Source: an uncultured bacterium (GTDB lineage: Bacteria > Cyanobacteriota > Vampirovibrionia > Gastranaerophilales > Gastranaerophilaceae). Taken from it: a stretch of 64,000 nt of DNA. The stretch is from the NCBI GenBank assembly GCA_949282195.1, contig CASDOW010000012.1:29515-93514 (forward strand), read 5' to 3'. Position 1 is the stretch's first letter. Each line of letters opens with the position of its first letter. Below, one piece after another: positions 32,878 through 41,695 of this stretch. The notes beneath the pieces are model-generated. The model made no database searches and was not told where the DNA came from. It saw nothing but the letters and a program-made list of their open reading frames with translations. The translations under genes were made by a program, and so were the position numbers.

Positions 32878-34056
32878 TTAAATTTCAACTCTTGCAATTA
32901 AATTATCAATTAATTGTCTGGCAATTCTTGGGCTTGTTGAGCCTTTTATTAAGGCTATTCTTTGGGCTTTTTCGATTAAGATTTTTTCATCTATATCTAA
33001 ATTGTAATCCTTTGCCAAATCTAAAACGATTTGAATATAGTCGTTATTGCTTGGTTTTGAAAATAATAGATTAATTCCAAAACGCTCTGACAATGAATTT
33101 AATTCATTAATTGTATCGTTAAGATGTATTTCATCTCCTTTTCTGGCTTTAAAAGATTCTTTTACCAAGTGACGCCTGTTTGATGTGGCGTAAATTACGG
33201 CATTTTTAGGGCATTGAATTAAAGAACCGTCTAAAACAGCCTTCATTGTCGAAAAAGTATCATCTGCCTCATCAAAAGAAATATCGTCCGCAAAAATAAT
33301 AAATTCATAAGGAAGATTTTTTAATTTTTCATATAATTTGTCAAGATTAATTAAATTATTCTTAAATATTTGAACAATTTTCAGGTTGTTAAATTCATTT
33401 AACAAAGCTCTGACACTTGATGATTTTCCACATCCTGCGTCGCCATATAATAAAATATTGTTAACTTTTATGCCTTCAAGTAATGCTTTTGTGTTTTTAT
33501 AGAGCACTTTTTTTTGTTCTGTGTATCCTTTTAAATTTTTAAAAGATAATTTTTCATTTATTTCTATGGGTCTAACTTCTAGGTTGTTATCAAAAATAAA
33601 TGCTCGATTTTTTTCAAATAACTCATCAAACTGCATTTTAATTTCTTCAAAATCTGAAATTTTAAATTCATATGGAGTATTTTTAAATTCGGGCAAATTC
33701 TTTAATAAATCAGAATATTTGTCAAATTTTTTGTTTAGTTCATCTTGAATTGTTTTAAAAGAAATAGAGGTTAATTTTGAAATTATATTCAATTCTTTTT
33801 CAATTCTTTCTTTAAAAGTCAAATCAATTTTTGTTTTATAAACCAATTTTTTTATATAAAAAGAAAAATCATCACATTTTTCATCGTTAATTGATGAAAC
33901 AAAATCACAATATGTTTCAATGGAGTCTTCAAAGTTATCTTCATTTTCAAAAGTTTTCAAAAAAGAGAGAAATTTTTTAATTATATAATCATTTTTAAAA
34001 TTTTTAAAAATGATTAAAAAATAAACCAAAAAATAAGTTTTTAATAAATCATTCAT
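32878..34056 (-). CDS. DUF815-type AAA+ ATPase
   Basis: A 392-residue protein of the DUF815 AAA+ family. The Walker A is GDAGCGKSSS (~205-214), the Walker B FIIFADDISF (~245-254), and the sensor-1 region is IYATSNRRHLVKES. The first ~190 residues are helical and unassigned. Its function is unknown in the literature I know. It is last in an operon with the GlgX-type and DUF1015 genes (2- and 8-base gaps). Confidence 0.85.
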   Translation of the reverse strand: MNDLLKTYFLVYFLIIFKNFKNDYIIKKFLSFLKTFENEDNFEDSIETYCDFVSSINDEKCDDFSFYIKKLVYKTKIDLTFKERIEKELNIISKLTSISFKTIQDELNKKFDKYSDLLKNLPEFKNTPYEFKISDFEEIKMQFDELFEKNRAFIFDNNLEVRPIEINEKLSFKNLKGYTEQKKVLYKNTKALLEGIKVNNILLYGDAGCGKSSSVRALLNEFNNLKIVQIFKNNLINLDKLYEKLKNLPYEFIIFADDISFDEADDTFSTMKAVLDGSLIQCPKNAVIYATSNRRHLVKESFKARKGDEIHLNDTINELNSLSERFGINLLFSKPSNNDYIQIVLDLAKDYNLDIDEKILIEKAQRIALIKGSTSPRIARQLIDNLIARVEI

Positions 34057-34058
34057 TT

Positions 34059-36182
34059 TTATACTTCCATAAACACCGCTAATCCTTGCGGATTAATTAT
34101 ATATTTTTTTTCAATGTAGTCTTTAATTTCAAGGTCAATATTTGAAAAATCTGTTGTATCAAGACATTTGTGCCAAGATTTTCCTTCAAGATTATCTGGC
34201 AGCATGATGTTCAAAGGTTCATCATTTTTAGATGTTGCAATATATATTCTGTTGGGAATTGAATTAATTAAAACCCCAAAAAATAAATCGCAATTGTTAT
34301 CCCAATAACCTCTATTATCGAGTGGTGCAATTTTTCCGTTGTCATAGTGGTATGTAAGAGATTTCCTAAATTCTCTGCTTCTAAAAATAGGGTGTTCATT
34401 TCTGAACTTAATTAAATTTCTGACATATTCCATTATTCTATTTTCAAAAGTATCTTTTCTGGTTGCTTTTTCCCAGTTTAGATAGTTTGTGCCGTCATCT
34501 TTATTGTAGCTGTTACTGTTGCCGTTTTTAGTATGCATTATAACATCGCCAATTTGAATCATAGGAATACCATAAGACATAAATAAAAATGCAAGCTGTT
34601 TTCTTATTGCGTTTTCTTTTTTGGAGAAATCTCCGTCATAATCTCCGCAAATTTCCCAACTTGAGCCGCCTTGAGTTGAGGAGCTTTTTTCTTTGAAATT
34701 GTTTAAATCAAAAAGACAAAAGCCGTCATGGGAAGCAATATAGTTAACGGATTTATCAAGACCTTTGAATTTTGAAGGAGTTCCTTCGAAAACATCTTTA
34801 ATATCAGACGGGGTAATATCAAAAGGTCTTAGAGTGATTTTTCTTATTGTATCTCTGAATACATTGTTCCATTCTGCCCAAAATGGCGCAAATTGACCTA
34901 ATTGATAGCAATTTTTGCCCCCGCAAGTCCAAGGTTCGGCTATTAAAATAATTCCGTCCTGAGCTTGAGAGAAGTTGTCAACAACTTTAATGTTTCTTTG
35001 TTCTAATTTTTCTTTTAGTTTTCCTGCTAAAGAATTAACATTATCATACATTTCTTCGCAAGTGCAACTTATTTCATTTAATGCAGCAGCTAAATCAAAG
35101 CGAAAAGCGTCAACTCCTTGATTTACCCAATAAACTAAAGATTCAATGATTAAATCCCAAACGCCTTCATTGCTTATATTAAAATCGTTTCCGCAGCCTG
35201 AATTGGAGCGGTAGTATCCGTTTTTATATGTTTTGTAGTATGATTGATTGTCTATTAAAGCATAGGAAAATAAATTGGCGTCATCTACATTGTGATTTAC
35301 AAGCCCCGCCTCGCCTGTATGATTATAAACCATATCAAGGCAAACTTTAATGTCGTTTTTATGAAATTCATCAATCATAGAACGAAATTCATTTAATATT
35401 ACCCCTTGGCTTTTATCGTAAGCGTATCTTCTTGATAAGCTGAAATACCCTAATGGCATATAGCCCCAGTGATTTATGCCGTTTTGTCTTGAATCAAATT
35501 CGTTTAAAGGCAAAAATTCAACCATGGTAATACCAAGGTTTTTTAAGCTTTTTGCAAATTTTGCAGCACCTTTATATGTTCCTTTTTCAGGCATGGAGAT
35601 GTTTTGAGTTAAATCTTTAATATGAACTTCGCCTATAATTTCAGAATTAAACGCGCGAGGCTCAACTTTTGCGATGTTAATATCCGAAGTCGGGCTGTAA
35701 ACCGACTTTATTGCCCATTTTGCATTATTAATCAAATGAAAATTAGCGCCTGAACGAAACATATTAAATCCGGGGTTTACATCAGAAGGTACATGGGATA
35801 ATTCCCTTGAATACGGGTCATAGGCAACTTTGTTGGGGCAAAAACGATTTCCGTTTTCGTCAAATTTTGATTTTAAACCTTTTTCTGTTCCTAATTCAAA
35901 ATCTTCTATGTATTCCCAATTTGCTCCAAAAACTCTAAAACCATAGAATACGGGAGTTTTGTTGCAATTCAAAACGTAATCTTTAACTGATGTTTCCCAT
36001 ATATCATTTTCTGTTTTTTTCATTTCAAGAGTCATAATCGGCTCTTCGCCTTGTGGTTTATCAAAAATGCACAATAACACCTTATGTGCGTTTTTTGAAT
36101 ACAGTTTGAAATCTACGCTTTTAGTTATTGGGTTATAATTTGCCCCAAGTTTTGTTTTGTCATTTGTTGTAAGATTTTCCAT
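34059..36182 (-). CDS. Glycogen debranching enzyme, GlgX/isoamylase type
   Basis: A 707-residue cytoplasmic GH13 enzyme that would cleave alpha-1,6 branches. An N-terminal CBM48-like domain (~1-150) precedes the barrel. Region I is DMVYNHTGE (~283-291). The nucleophile is Asp363 in AFRFDLA. The acid/base is Glu416 in IAEPWTCGG. Region IV is YIASHDGF with Asp486. All three catalytic residues are present. Distinguishing debranching types (isoamylase, GlgX, pullulanase) needs a tree; the HDGF pattern favours GlgX. It lies between DUF1015 and DUF815 genes in one operon. Confidence 0.85.
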   Translation of the reverse strand: MENLTTNDKTKLGANYNPITKSVDFKLYSKNAHKVLLCIFDKPQGEEPIMTLEMKKTENDIWETSVKDYVLNCNKTPVFYGFRVFGANWEYIEDFELGTEKGLKSKFDENGNRFCPNKVAYDPYSRELSHVPSDVNPGFNMFRSGANFHLINNAKWAIKSVYSPTSDINIAKVEPRAFNSEIIGEVHIKDLTQNISMPEKGTYKGAAKFAKSLKNLGITMVEFLPLNEFDSRQNGINHWGYMPLGYFSLSRRYAYDKSQGVILNEFRSMIDEFHKNDIKVCLDMVYNHTGEAGLVNHNVDDANLFSYALIDNQSYYKTYKNGYYRSNSGCGNDFNISNEGVWDLIIESLVYWVNQGVDAFRFDLAAALNEISCTCEEMYDNVNSLAGKLKEKLEQRNIKVVDNFSQAQDGIILIAEPWTCGGKNCYQLGQFAPFWAEWNNVFRDTIRKITLRPFDITPSDIKDVFEGTPSKFKGLDKSVNYIASHDGFCLFDLNNFKEKSSSTQGGSSWEICGDYDGDFSKKENAIRKQLAFLFMSYGIPMIQIGDVIMHTKNGNSNSYNKDDGTNYLNWEKATRKDTFENRIMEYVRNLIKFRNEHPIFRSREFRKSLTYHYDNGKIAPLDNRGYWDNNCDLFFGVLINSIPNRIYIATSKNDEPLNIMLPDNLEGKSWHKCLDTTDFSNIDLEIKDYIEKKYIINPQGLAVFMEV

Positions 36183-36190
36183 TTTTTCCC

Positions 36191-37435
36191 CTATTTTAGC
36201 GGGTTTATAACGATTCCTGATAGCAATTTAGGATAAAAATATGTTGATTTTTGCGGCATACGATAACCTTTTGATGAAATATCAATAATGTCTTTCATTT
36301 TAGGATATGCCATAATAAAACAAGCGCTCGCGCTGCCGTCTTTAACCGAATTAAAAGCAACAGGTTCTTGTTTTTCATATTTTATACCATTTTGTGCCAT
36401 TAATTCATTGTCTGTGTAGTTAAGTTCTTTTTTCAAAATTAATTCATGTAGAACAACTAAATCAAGATTTTGCAACACTTCCGGTGCTTCTATTGATTTA
36501 TTAACATTGGGTTTTAATTTTAAAACATAATAATTTTTGTCATTTTTTAGGATTAAACCTGTTGTTATTTGTTTTTTATTTTCTTCTTCGATTTTTTCTA
36601 AGAACTTTTCCTTATCGGATAAAACTTCAACATCATAATATTTTGAAGTTTTGGCTAATAAGTCTTTCGGATTTACTTCCTTTTGAATAATTCTATGAGT
36701 CGGATAAATGACTAAATTTTCATCTTGAGCGTTGGTGAAATAGCTCATAACGTATTTTGCATATTCATTTTCAGGGTGTAATTTTGAATAATTTATTGAT
36801 GTTTCGTATCTGTGATGACCGTCTGCTATTAAAAGAGTCTTATCTTTCAAGGTTTCTTCTATTACCTTAATATCATCGGGTTCATCAATTAAATAGACAA
36901 TATTTTCTACCCCTAAATCATCAACAACATCCATAAAAGGTTTTTGAGAAAGGTATTTTTCAACCATTTTTTCAATAGCTTTTGTCTTATCGTCATAAAC
37001 CATAAAGATTTGCGAGAAAAATGCACCTGTTTCAGACACGAGATTTAATCTGTCTTGTTTTGGCCCGCCCATTGTATATTCATGGGGCAGAACTTTTTTG
37101 GTTTCAAAATCTTCAATTTTATTTCTTGCAATAAAGCCTTTACGCTCAATCAGTTTACCTTTTTCGTTTTTATATTTTTGGATAATATAAAAAATTGAAG
37201 GTTTTTTTGTTTTAATTAAAACCTCTTTTTCTTTCCAATCTTCAAAATATTTTTTGGCGTCAGTGTATCTGTTTTCGCCTTTGGTTAAAATTAATCTTAC
37301 AATATTAAATTCACTTCTTTTATATAATTCATCTTGATATTTTTCATCTATAACATCATATGGCGGTGCTATAACATCTTTTAAATCAACTTTTTCCTGA
37401 TTATAAATAATTGCATTTAACGGCAAAACTTCCAT
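36191..37435 (-). CDS. DUF1015 family protein
   Basis: A 414-residue protein of the DUF1015 family, with the hallmarks VIAPPYDVIDE near residues 21-31 and LLIADGHHRYETSI near the middle. Some members sit next to serine biosynthesis genes; here it is first in an operon with a debranching enzyme and a DUF815 ATPase. The function is not known from sequence. An AGGGG ribosome site precedes the ATG at 37435. Confidence 0.9.
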   Translation of the reverse strand: MEVLPLNAIIYNQEKVDLKDVIAPPYDVIDEKYQDELYKRSEFNIVRLILTKGENRYTDAKKYFEDWKEKEVLIKTKKPSIFYIIQKYKNEKGKLIERKGFIARNKIEDFETKKVLPHEYTMGGPKQDRLNLVSETGAFFSQIFMVYDDKTKAIEKMVEKYLSQKPFMDVVDDLGVENIVYLIDEPDDIKVIEETLKDKTLLIADGHHRYETSINYSKLHPENEYAKYVMSYFTNAQDENLVIYPTHRIIQKEVNPKDLLAKTSKYYDVEVLSDKEKFLEKIEEENKKQITTGLILKNDKNYYVLKLKPNVNKSIEAPEVLQNLDLVVLHELILKKELNYTDNELMAQNGIKYEKQEPVAFNSVKDGSASACFIMAYPKMKDIIDISSKGYRMPQKSTYFYPKLLSGIVINPLK

Positions 37436-37605
37436 TGTATTCCCCTATTTGTCTGTATGTATTTATTATATTCTAGTGCATTTTAAAGTCTAAGTAAAAT
37501 TTAAAATAGTTTTTAACATTTGTTACATTATTTGTATAGAGCGCAATTTTTATTACTAAAAATACTTTATTTACATGTGTGTAATTAATTAGGTTAGTTA
37601 TTAGT

Positions 37606-38487
37606 ATGACAGAAGCATTAACAAGTAGTGTGAATAGTTGGGGCGGATTTTACGGTAATTCCCAAATTGCAAAAAAAACCCAAGAACTTGAAGATAAATT
37701 AAAACAAGTTCAAGATGAGCAAGGTTTTTTGGGTAAATCTTGGAATGGTTTTAAAGAAATTACCGGTCTTGGAGTAAGCAATTCTGATTGCGAAAAATTA
37801 TTAGATAAATATAATAACGGTGAAATTTCTTTTGAAGAAGCCGTTCAATATATTGAAGACTTTAAATCAAAACAAGAAACAATGTCAGAATTAGGCGCAA
37901 ATATTTTAACAGGTATCGGTGCAATTGCTTTTGCAACAACGGCACTCGCAGCAGGTCCTATCGGCTGGATAGCAGCAATTGCAAAGGGTGCTCCAATTGG
38001 TGCAGCGCTAAAGGCAGGCATAAAAACACTTGATAGAGCGTCTAACAATGTAGAAGGCGATACTTTGGATGCTAAACAAATTACAAAAGACACTATTTCA
38101 GGAGCTTTGACAGGTACCACAAGCGCTGTTTCATCAGGGGTTGGCGCAGGTATTAAAGCAGGTAAGATTGGTTTATCAATCTTAAATGGTGCAAAATGCG
38201 GTGCAATTTGCGGTAGCGTTTCAGGGGCTGCAAGTTATTTAACAGATGTTGCCTTTGAAGATGATAAAGAATTTAATGCGGGTGAACTTGTTAAAAATAC
38301 TGCAACATCAGCTTTTGTATCAGGAACAGTTGGAGCTGTAGTAGGCGGCGGAATGTATGGGCTTTCGGCAAATGTTGGAAAAGAAGCAACAAAAACTTTG
38401 GGTCAAACAATTGTTGCTGATTCAACTTCAAGTACAACAAGAAAATTGCTTGGTCAAGGTGAAAGAAATATATTGTCATCTATTTAA
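37606..38487 (+). CDS. Gly/Ala-rich hydrophobic protein (hypothetical)
   Basis: A 293-residue protein of unknown role. Residues ~20-95 are charged and helix-prone (QELEDKLKQVQDEQG). Residues ~100-255 are rich in Gly/Ala/Ser with hydrophobic segments (e.g. GAIAFATTALAAGPIGWIAA) that could insert in a membrane. There is no signal peptide or known domain. The layout resembles the protein at 2914-3729. No clear ribosome site or leaderless promoter is visible before the ATG, so translation control is uncertain. A strong terminator follows. Confidence 0.6.
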   Translation: MTEALTSSVNSWGGFYGNSQIAKKTQELEDKLKQVQDEQGFLGKSWNGFKEITGLGVSNSDCEKLLDKYNNGEISFEEAVQYIEDFKSKQETMSELGANILTGIGAIAFATTALAAGPIGWIAAIAKGAPIGAALKAGIKTLDRASNNVEGDTLDAKQITKDTISGALTGTTSAVSSGVGAGIKAGKIGLSILNGAKCGAICGSVSGAASYLTDVAFEDDKEFNAGELVKNTATSAFVSGTVGAVVGGGMYGLSANVGKEATKTLGQTIVADSTSSTTRKLLGQGERNILSSI

Positions 38488-38515
38488 AATATCGAGCATA
38501 AGCTCGATATTTTTT
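38487..38515. terminator. Bidirectional terminator after the Gly/Ala-rich gene
   Basis: A 9-bp core stem (38489-38497 with 38502-38510), AT-extended, then a T-run at 38510-38515. The opposite-strand SDR gene ends at 38514, so it may be shared. Confidence 0.8.
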
Positions 38516-39212
38516 AGCATCCTATTGAAAGTCCCGCGCAGAGATTGATGTTTTGCCCTGTTAAGCCTTTTGCTGAGTCTGAAATAAGATATTCGCATAA
38601 TTTAGCTATTTCATTTGGTTCAATAAATCTTCCTTGGGGCGTTACATCAATTACTTCTTGTTTTTCGTCTTCTGATAAAGAATTATCAACCAAAGGTGTT
38701 TTAACCCAGCCGGGGTTTATTTGATTAACCGTAATATTATCTTGTGCTACTTCAAGCGCCAGAGCTTTTGTTAAGCCGCTTAGAGCAGCTTTTGTTGCGG
38801 AATATAATGTTGCATTTCCTTCGCCTACCATGCCTGAAATTGAGCCGATATTAATTATTCTGCCCCATTTATTTTTTTTCATGCCTTCAACAACAAGACT
38901 TGACAATATATATGCGCTTTTAAAGTTAAGATTTAAAAGATAGTCAATTTCTTCTTTTGTTATTTTTTCAATCGGTTTATAAATATATTGACCTGCACAA
39001 TTGATTAAAACGTCAATTTCAGAGTTAAAATATTCTTTTGTTCTTTTGATTAATTCTTCAATAGAAGAACAATTTATTAAGTCGCAAGCATAATAGTTTT
39101 CTTTATTAAGCACTCTTCTGCCCGACAAAAAAACTTTATTGTTTTTTTCTAAAACTCTTGCAATTTCAAAGCCAATGCCTGATGTTGCGCCGGTTATTAA
39201 AATATTTTTCAT
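38514..39212 (-). CDS. Short-chain dehydrogenase (FabG-like)
   Basis: A 232-residue NAD(P)-dependent oxidoreductase of the SDR family. The cofactor loop is GATSGIGFEIA (~7-17), NCAGQY corresponds to the NNAG motif, Ser in GSISGM and YSATKAAL give the catalytic Ser-Tyr-Lys set. It is smaller than FabG (244 in E. coli) but similar. The substrate is unknown; ketoacyl-ACP or a sugar are possible. It starts in a 4-base overlap with the upstream RWYxKN-repeat gene, so the two are cotranscribed. Confidence 0.85.
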   Translation of the reverse strand: MKNILITGATSGIGFEIARVLEKNNKVFLSGRRVLNKENYYACDLINCSSIEELIKRTKEYFNSEIDVLINCAGQYIYKPIEKITKEEIDYLLNLNFKSAYILSSLVVEGMKKNKWGRIINIGSISGMVGEGNATLYSATKAALSGLTKALALEVAQDNITVNQINPGWVKTPLVDNSLSEDEKQEVIDVTPQGRFIEPNEIAKLCEYLISDSAKGLTGQNINLCAGLSIGC

Positions 39213-39562
39213 TCTTCATCAATCTTTTCTATTTCGTCTAATTTTATATAATGAGAATTTAATATTTTTTCGCTAAATTCTTGTATGATTTCATCTTTTT
39301 GATTTTCGTCTAAATCTCTTAAAGATTCAATTGCTAAGTGCACATTGGGGTTTTTATCATACCACCTTTTATAATCTCTTGGATTATAATTTGCAACATC
39401 TTGAATTATTTTAGTGTAGTCTCTATCTATCATAGTTGAAGCTTTCATTATGATATCGATTGCAATTTCACATTGAAGTTCGATATCTAAATCTGAAAGC
39501 AGATTCATAAAGGCTGCAAGGTATTCATTTTTTTCATACCATCTTTGATAATATTTTTTCAT
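39209..39562 (-). CDS. RWYxKN-repeat protein (hypothetical)
   Basis: I choose the ATG at 39562, not the earlier in-frame ATG at 39634, because an extended TGcTATAAT (39577-39569, minus) puts +1 exactly on it. The 117-residue protein has two repeated units: YYQRWYEKNEYLAAFMNLL and DYKRWYDKNPNVHLAIESL, each followed by an acidic D-L-D/E helix. The repeats are about 65 residues apart. No family is recognised. Its job may relate to the downstream SDR only by cotranscription. Confidence 0.7.
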   Translation of the reverse strand: MKKYYQRWYEKNEYLAAFMNLLSDLDIELQCEIAIDIIMKASTMIDRDYTKIIQDVANYNPRDYKRWYDKNPNVHLAIESLRDLDENQKDEIIQEFSEKILNSHYIKLDEIEKIDEE

Positions 39563-39568
39563 ATGAAA

Positions 39569-39577
39569 ATTATAGCA
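39569..39577 (-). promoter_or_regulatory. Extended -10 of the RWYxKN gene, leaderless type
   Basis: Minus strand TG (39577-39576), one base, TATAAT (39574-39569). The +1 seven bases on falls at 39562, the first base of the ATG. No ribosome site is present. Confidence 0.7.
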
Positions 39578-39612
39578 AAAATAATTTTTTTGAAAATTTT
39601 TTAAAAAAAGAC

Positions 39613-39641
39613 TTGCAAGATAGCCACATCTCAAATATAAT
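39613..39641 (+). promoter_or_regulatory. Promoter of the HU gene
   Basis: TTGCAA (39613-39618), a 17-base spacer and TATAAT (39636-39641). The leader carries AAAGGGG at 39658-39664, seven bases before the ATG. Confidence 0.85.
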
Positions 39642-39670
39642 CAATTCAGAGATATAGAAAGGGGTTCTAA

Positions 39671-39949
39671 ATGAACAAAGAAGAATTAGTACAAGAAATT
39701 TCAAAAAAAGCTAAAGTTACTCAAAAAGAAGCTACTGAAGTTTTAAACAGCTTGGTAGAAACAGTTCAAAAAACTGTTGCTAAAGGCGAAAAAGTTACTT
39801 TAGTTGGTTTTGGTACATTTGAATCAAGAAAAAGAGCAGCTAGAACTGGTAGAAATCCTCAAACCGGTAAAGAAATTAAAATTGCAGCAAAAACTGTTCC
39901 TGCATTTTCAGCCGGTAAAAAATTCAAAGAATTAGTTAATAAAAAATAG
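39671..39949 (+). CDS. hup: HU-type nucleoid DNA-binding protein
   Basis: HU bends DNA and compacts the nucleoid. The 92-residue length is standard. The family segments VGFGTFESRKRAARTGRNPQTGKEI (parts GFGTFESRKR and ARTGRNPQTG) and the tip PAFSAGKKFKELVN are conserved. A strong promoter, a strong ribosome site and a terminator bracket it, as expected for an abundant protein. Confidence 0.97.
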   Translation: MNKEELVQEISKKAKVTQKEATEVLNSLVETVQKTVAKGEKVTLVGFGTFESRKRAARTGRNPQTGKEIKIAAKTVPAFSAGKKFKELVNKK

Positions 39950-39970
39950 TTTTTTGAATTGAATAAATTT

Positions 39971-40002
39971 AAAAGGACATGGTTTTCCATGTTCTTTTTT
40001 TT
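39971..40002 (+). terminator. Terminator of the HU gene
   Basis: A 12-bp stem (39971-39982 with 39987-39998, one G-T pair) runs into a T-run. The next gene's long upstream reading frame passes through it, which is why I do not accept the earlier TTG start there. Confidence 0.85.
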
Positions 40003-40057
40003 GTTAATAAAAAGTAATTTTTTGGCAATTTTTTTGTTGTTTTGTTTTTATTTGGCT

Positions 40058-41194
40058 ATGAATATATTTGATTCCATATTGAGAAAACCCTCTATTACAA
40101 AAACGGTTTTGAAAGATACACAGCTAAATAAAGCTAGTGTAACACCGTCTTTTCATACTTTAGCACGTGATGAATTTGTAAGAAGTAATGAAATAACTTC
40201 TCAATCTTTGTCATCTCTTCAAGCTAAAAGGCTTGAGAGCAAAAAACATATAGAACAGCTTTATGACGAAGTTTTTAATGAATTAATTGGACAAAATCCA
40301 AGATTGGCAGGTTTAAACATACAAAAACCAAAGATTGTTTTTCTTTTGAAGAGTGATTTTACAAATGCATTTGCTTCTTATAACTTTATGTATAATGAGA
40401 TAAAAGCTTCAGACAGATTAACTGATGATAAATTTTATCTTGTTCATATTATAAATAAGTCTAACGGTACTCTGGCTGAAAGCCGCATAGCTACAACATC
40501 TGATATTGAAAAATACAGACAATCAAAAAATCCTTTATATGAAAATAAAATAATAGAGTTAAATGACGAAGAAAAAGAATTATACATTAAATCAGTTTTT
40601 GCGCATGAATTAAGACATTGTATACAACATCATTGTCTTGGTGCTTGTAAAACAACAACAGATAAGCAAAATGAAATTTATGATTTATATTTTTCTGTTG
40701 ATCCAAAAACCATAAAAGCCTTAGCTCAAAAAATCGATTTATTAAAAAAATTCATTTCTATGGGTCAAAAAACCGATAATAAAGGAAATGATATACAAGA
40801 AAGTTTGGAATACAGTCAGTATTTATTAGAGAAATTTTCTTCCGTACCATATTATAAAACTTATGAGCCAAGAAAATCTGCTTGCGATGATTTATTTTTA
40901 AATTTAAGCATTATTGCAAAAGGTGAAGAAAAGTGCCATATTTCAACAAAAGAACATTTATTGCCGGCGTTGCAAAATAGGATAAATAAAGAAGGCGATA
41001 AATCGGGTCAAAAATATTTAAATGATGCTGCCGAAATTGATGCTTATGACTTTCAAGCCGATTATTTAAAAAGAAAAATCAATTCATCTTCTGAAATAAG
41101 AAAAGATATATGCTGGAATATTGTACAAATGACCCTAATATATGCTCTATTGGGCTATAATTATTTCCTTGAAGCCGGAAATAAATTATTTTAA
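40058..41194 (+). CDS. HExxH zinc-metalloprotease-like protein
   Basis: A 378-residue protein with the zinc motif HELRH at ~183-187 (the H-E-x-x-H form) inside FAHELRHCIQHHCL. A third ligand cannot be assigned; a downstream D-A-Y-D-F-Q-A-D-Y motif may supply it. I place the start at the ATG at 40058, because frame upstream of it reads through the HU terminator and a T-rich stretch that gives a false hydrophobic leader. Other regions are helical and polar. Family and substrate are unknown. No ribosome site is seen. Confidence 0.65.
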   Translation: MNIFDSILRKPSITKTVLKDTQLNKASVTPSFHTLARDEFVRSNEITSQSLSSLQAKRLESKKHIEQLYDEVFNELIGQNPRLAGLNIQKPKIVFLLKSDFTNAFASYNFMYNEIKASDRLTDDKFYLVHIINKSNGTLAESRIATTSDIEKYRQSKNPLYENKIIELNDEEKELYIKSVFAHELRHCIQHHCLGACKTTTDKQNEIYDLYFSVDPKTIKALAQKIDLLKKFISMGQKTDNKGNDIQESLEYSQYLLEKFSSVPYYKTYEPRKSACDDLFLNLSIIAKGEEKCHISTKEHLLPALQNRINKEGDKSGQKYLNDAAEIDAYDFQADYLKRKINSSSEIRKDICWNIVQMTLIYALLGYNYFLEAGNKLF

Positions 41195-41278
41195 TGTAAT
41201 ATGACAGCACTATTCTCTTGAAAAACCTGTAAAAAAAATATAAAATAAAAATGAGGATAATATAGGAGAGAATGTGTT

Positions 41279-41641
41279 ATGAAAAAACTATTGTCTGTAT
41301 CGTTGATGACTTTATTGCTTTGCGGTACTTCTTTTGCTGCAACTAATTTTGGTCAATCTTTGAAAAACGCTGTTAAGCAAGATATCCAAGCTACAAAAAC
41401 AGATGTAAAACAAGCGGTTAAAAAAGATATCGATGCTAAAACACAAGCAAACACTCAAGCTGCAGCAAATAAAAAAGCAGAAAAAATCAAAGAACTTGAT
41501 AGTAAAATTAATTCTTTAAATAAGGAATTAACTTCAGTTAAAAATGACAAAAATATAACCGAAACACAAAGAGTTTTAAAAACAAGAAATTTAGAACGTC
41601 AAATTAAATTCTATCAAGAACAAAAATCCGCTTTGCAATAG
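41279..41641 (+). CDS. Secreted small coiled-coil protein (hypothetical)
   Basis: A 120-residue exported protein. The signal peptide spans residues 1-21 (KKLLSVSLMTLLLCGTSFA then ATN). The mature part is rich in Lys, Ala and Gln and predicted as two helices with a heptad pattern (LDSKINSLNKELTSVKND). It may be a periplasmic chaperone-like or structural protein. An AGGAGAG ribosome site and its own terminator suggest a single-gene unit. Confidence 0.65.
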   Translation: MKKLLSVSLMTLLLCGTSFAATNFGQSLKNAVKQDIQATKTDVKQAVKKDIDAKTQANTQAAANKKAEKIKELDSKINSLNKELTSVKNDKNITETQRVLKTRNLERQIKFYQEQKSALQ

Positions 41642-41660
41642 TAAAACAAGTTTAAATAAT

Positions 41661-41695
41661 ATGCTCCCTGTATTTTTATAGGGAGCATATTTTAT
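41661..41695. terminator. Bidirectional terminator
   Basis: A perfect 9-bp stem (41661-41669 with 41680-41688) followed by T-rich sequence. The minus-strand porin gene ends at 41692, so the hairpin serves both sides. Confidence 0.85.

Noticed and set aside
37845..38120. Open frames antisense to the Gly/Ala-rich gene
   Set aside because: Composition bias of the real gene leaves the opposite strand open; no promoter or ribosome site supports them.
39563..39634. A longer start for the RWYxKN protein at 39634
   Set aside because: The extra residues come from the promoter region, and an exact extended -10 precedes the ATG at 39562.
39959..40057. An N-terminal hydrophobic leader for the HExxH protein, starting at a TTG
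   Set aside because: That stretch is the HU terminator and its T-run read as codons. The ATG at 40058 begins the credible protein.
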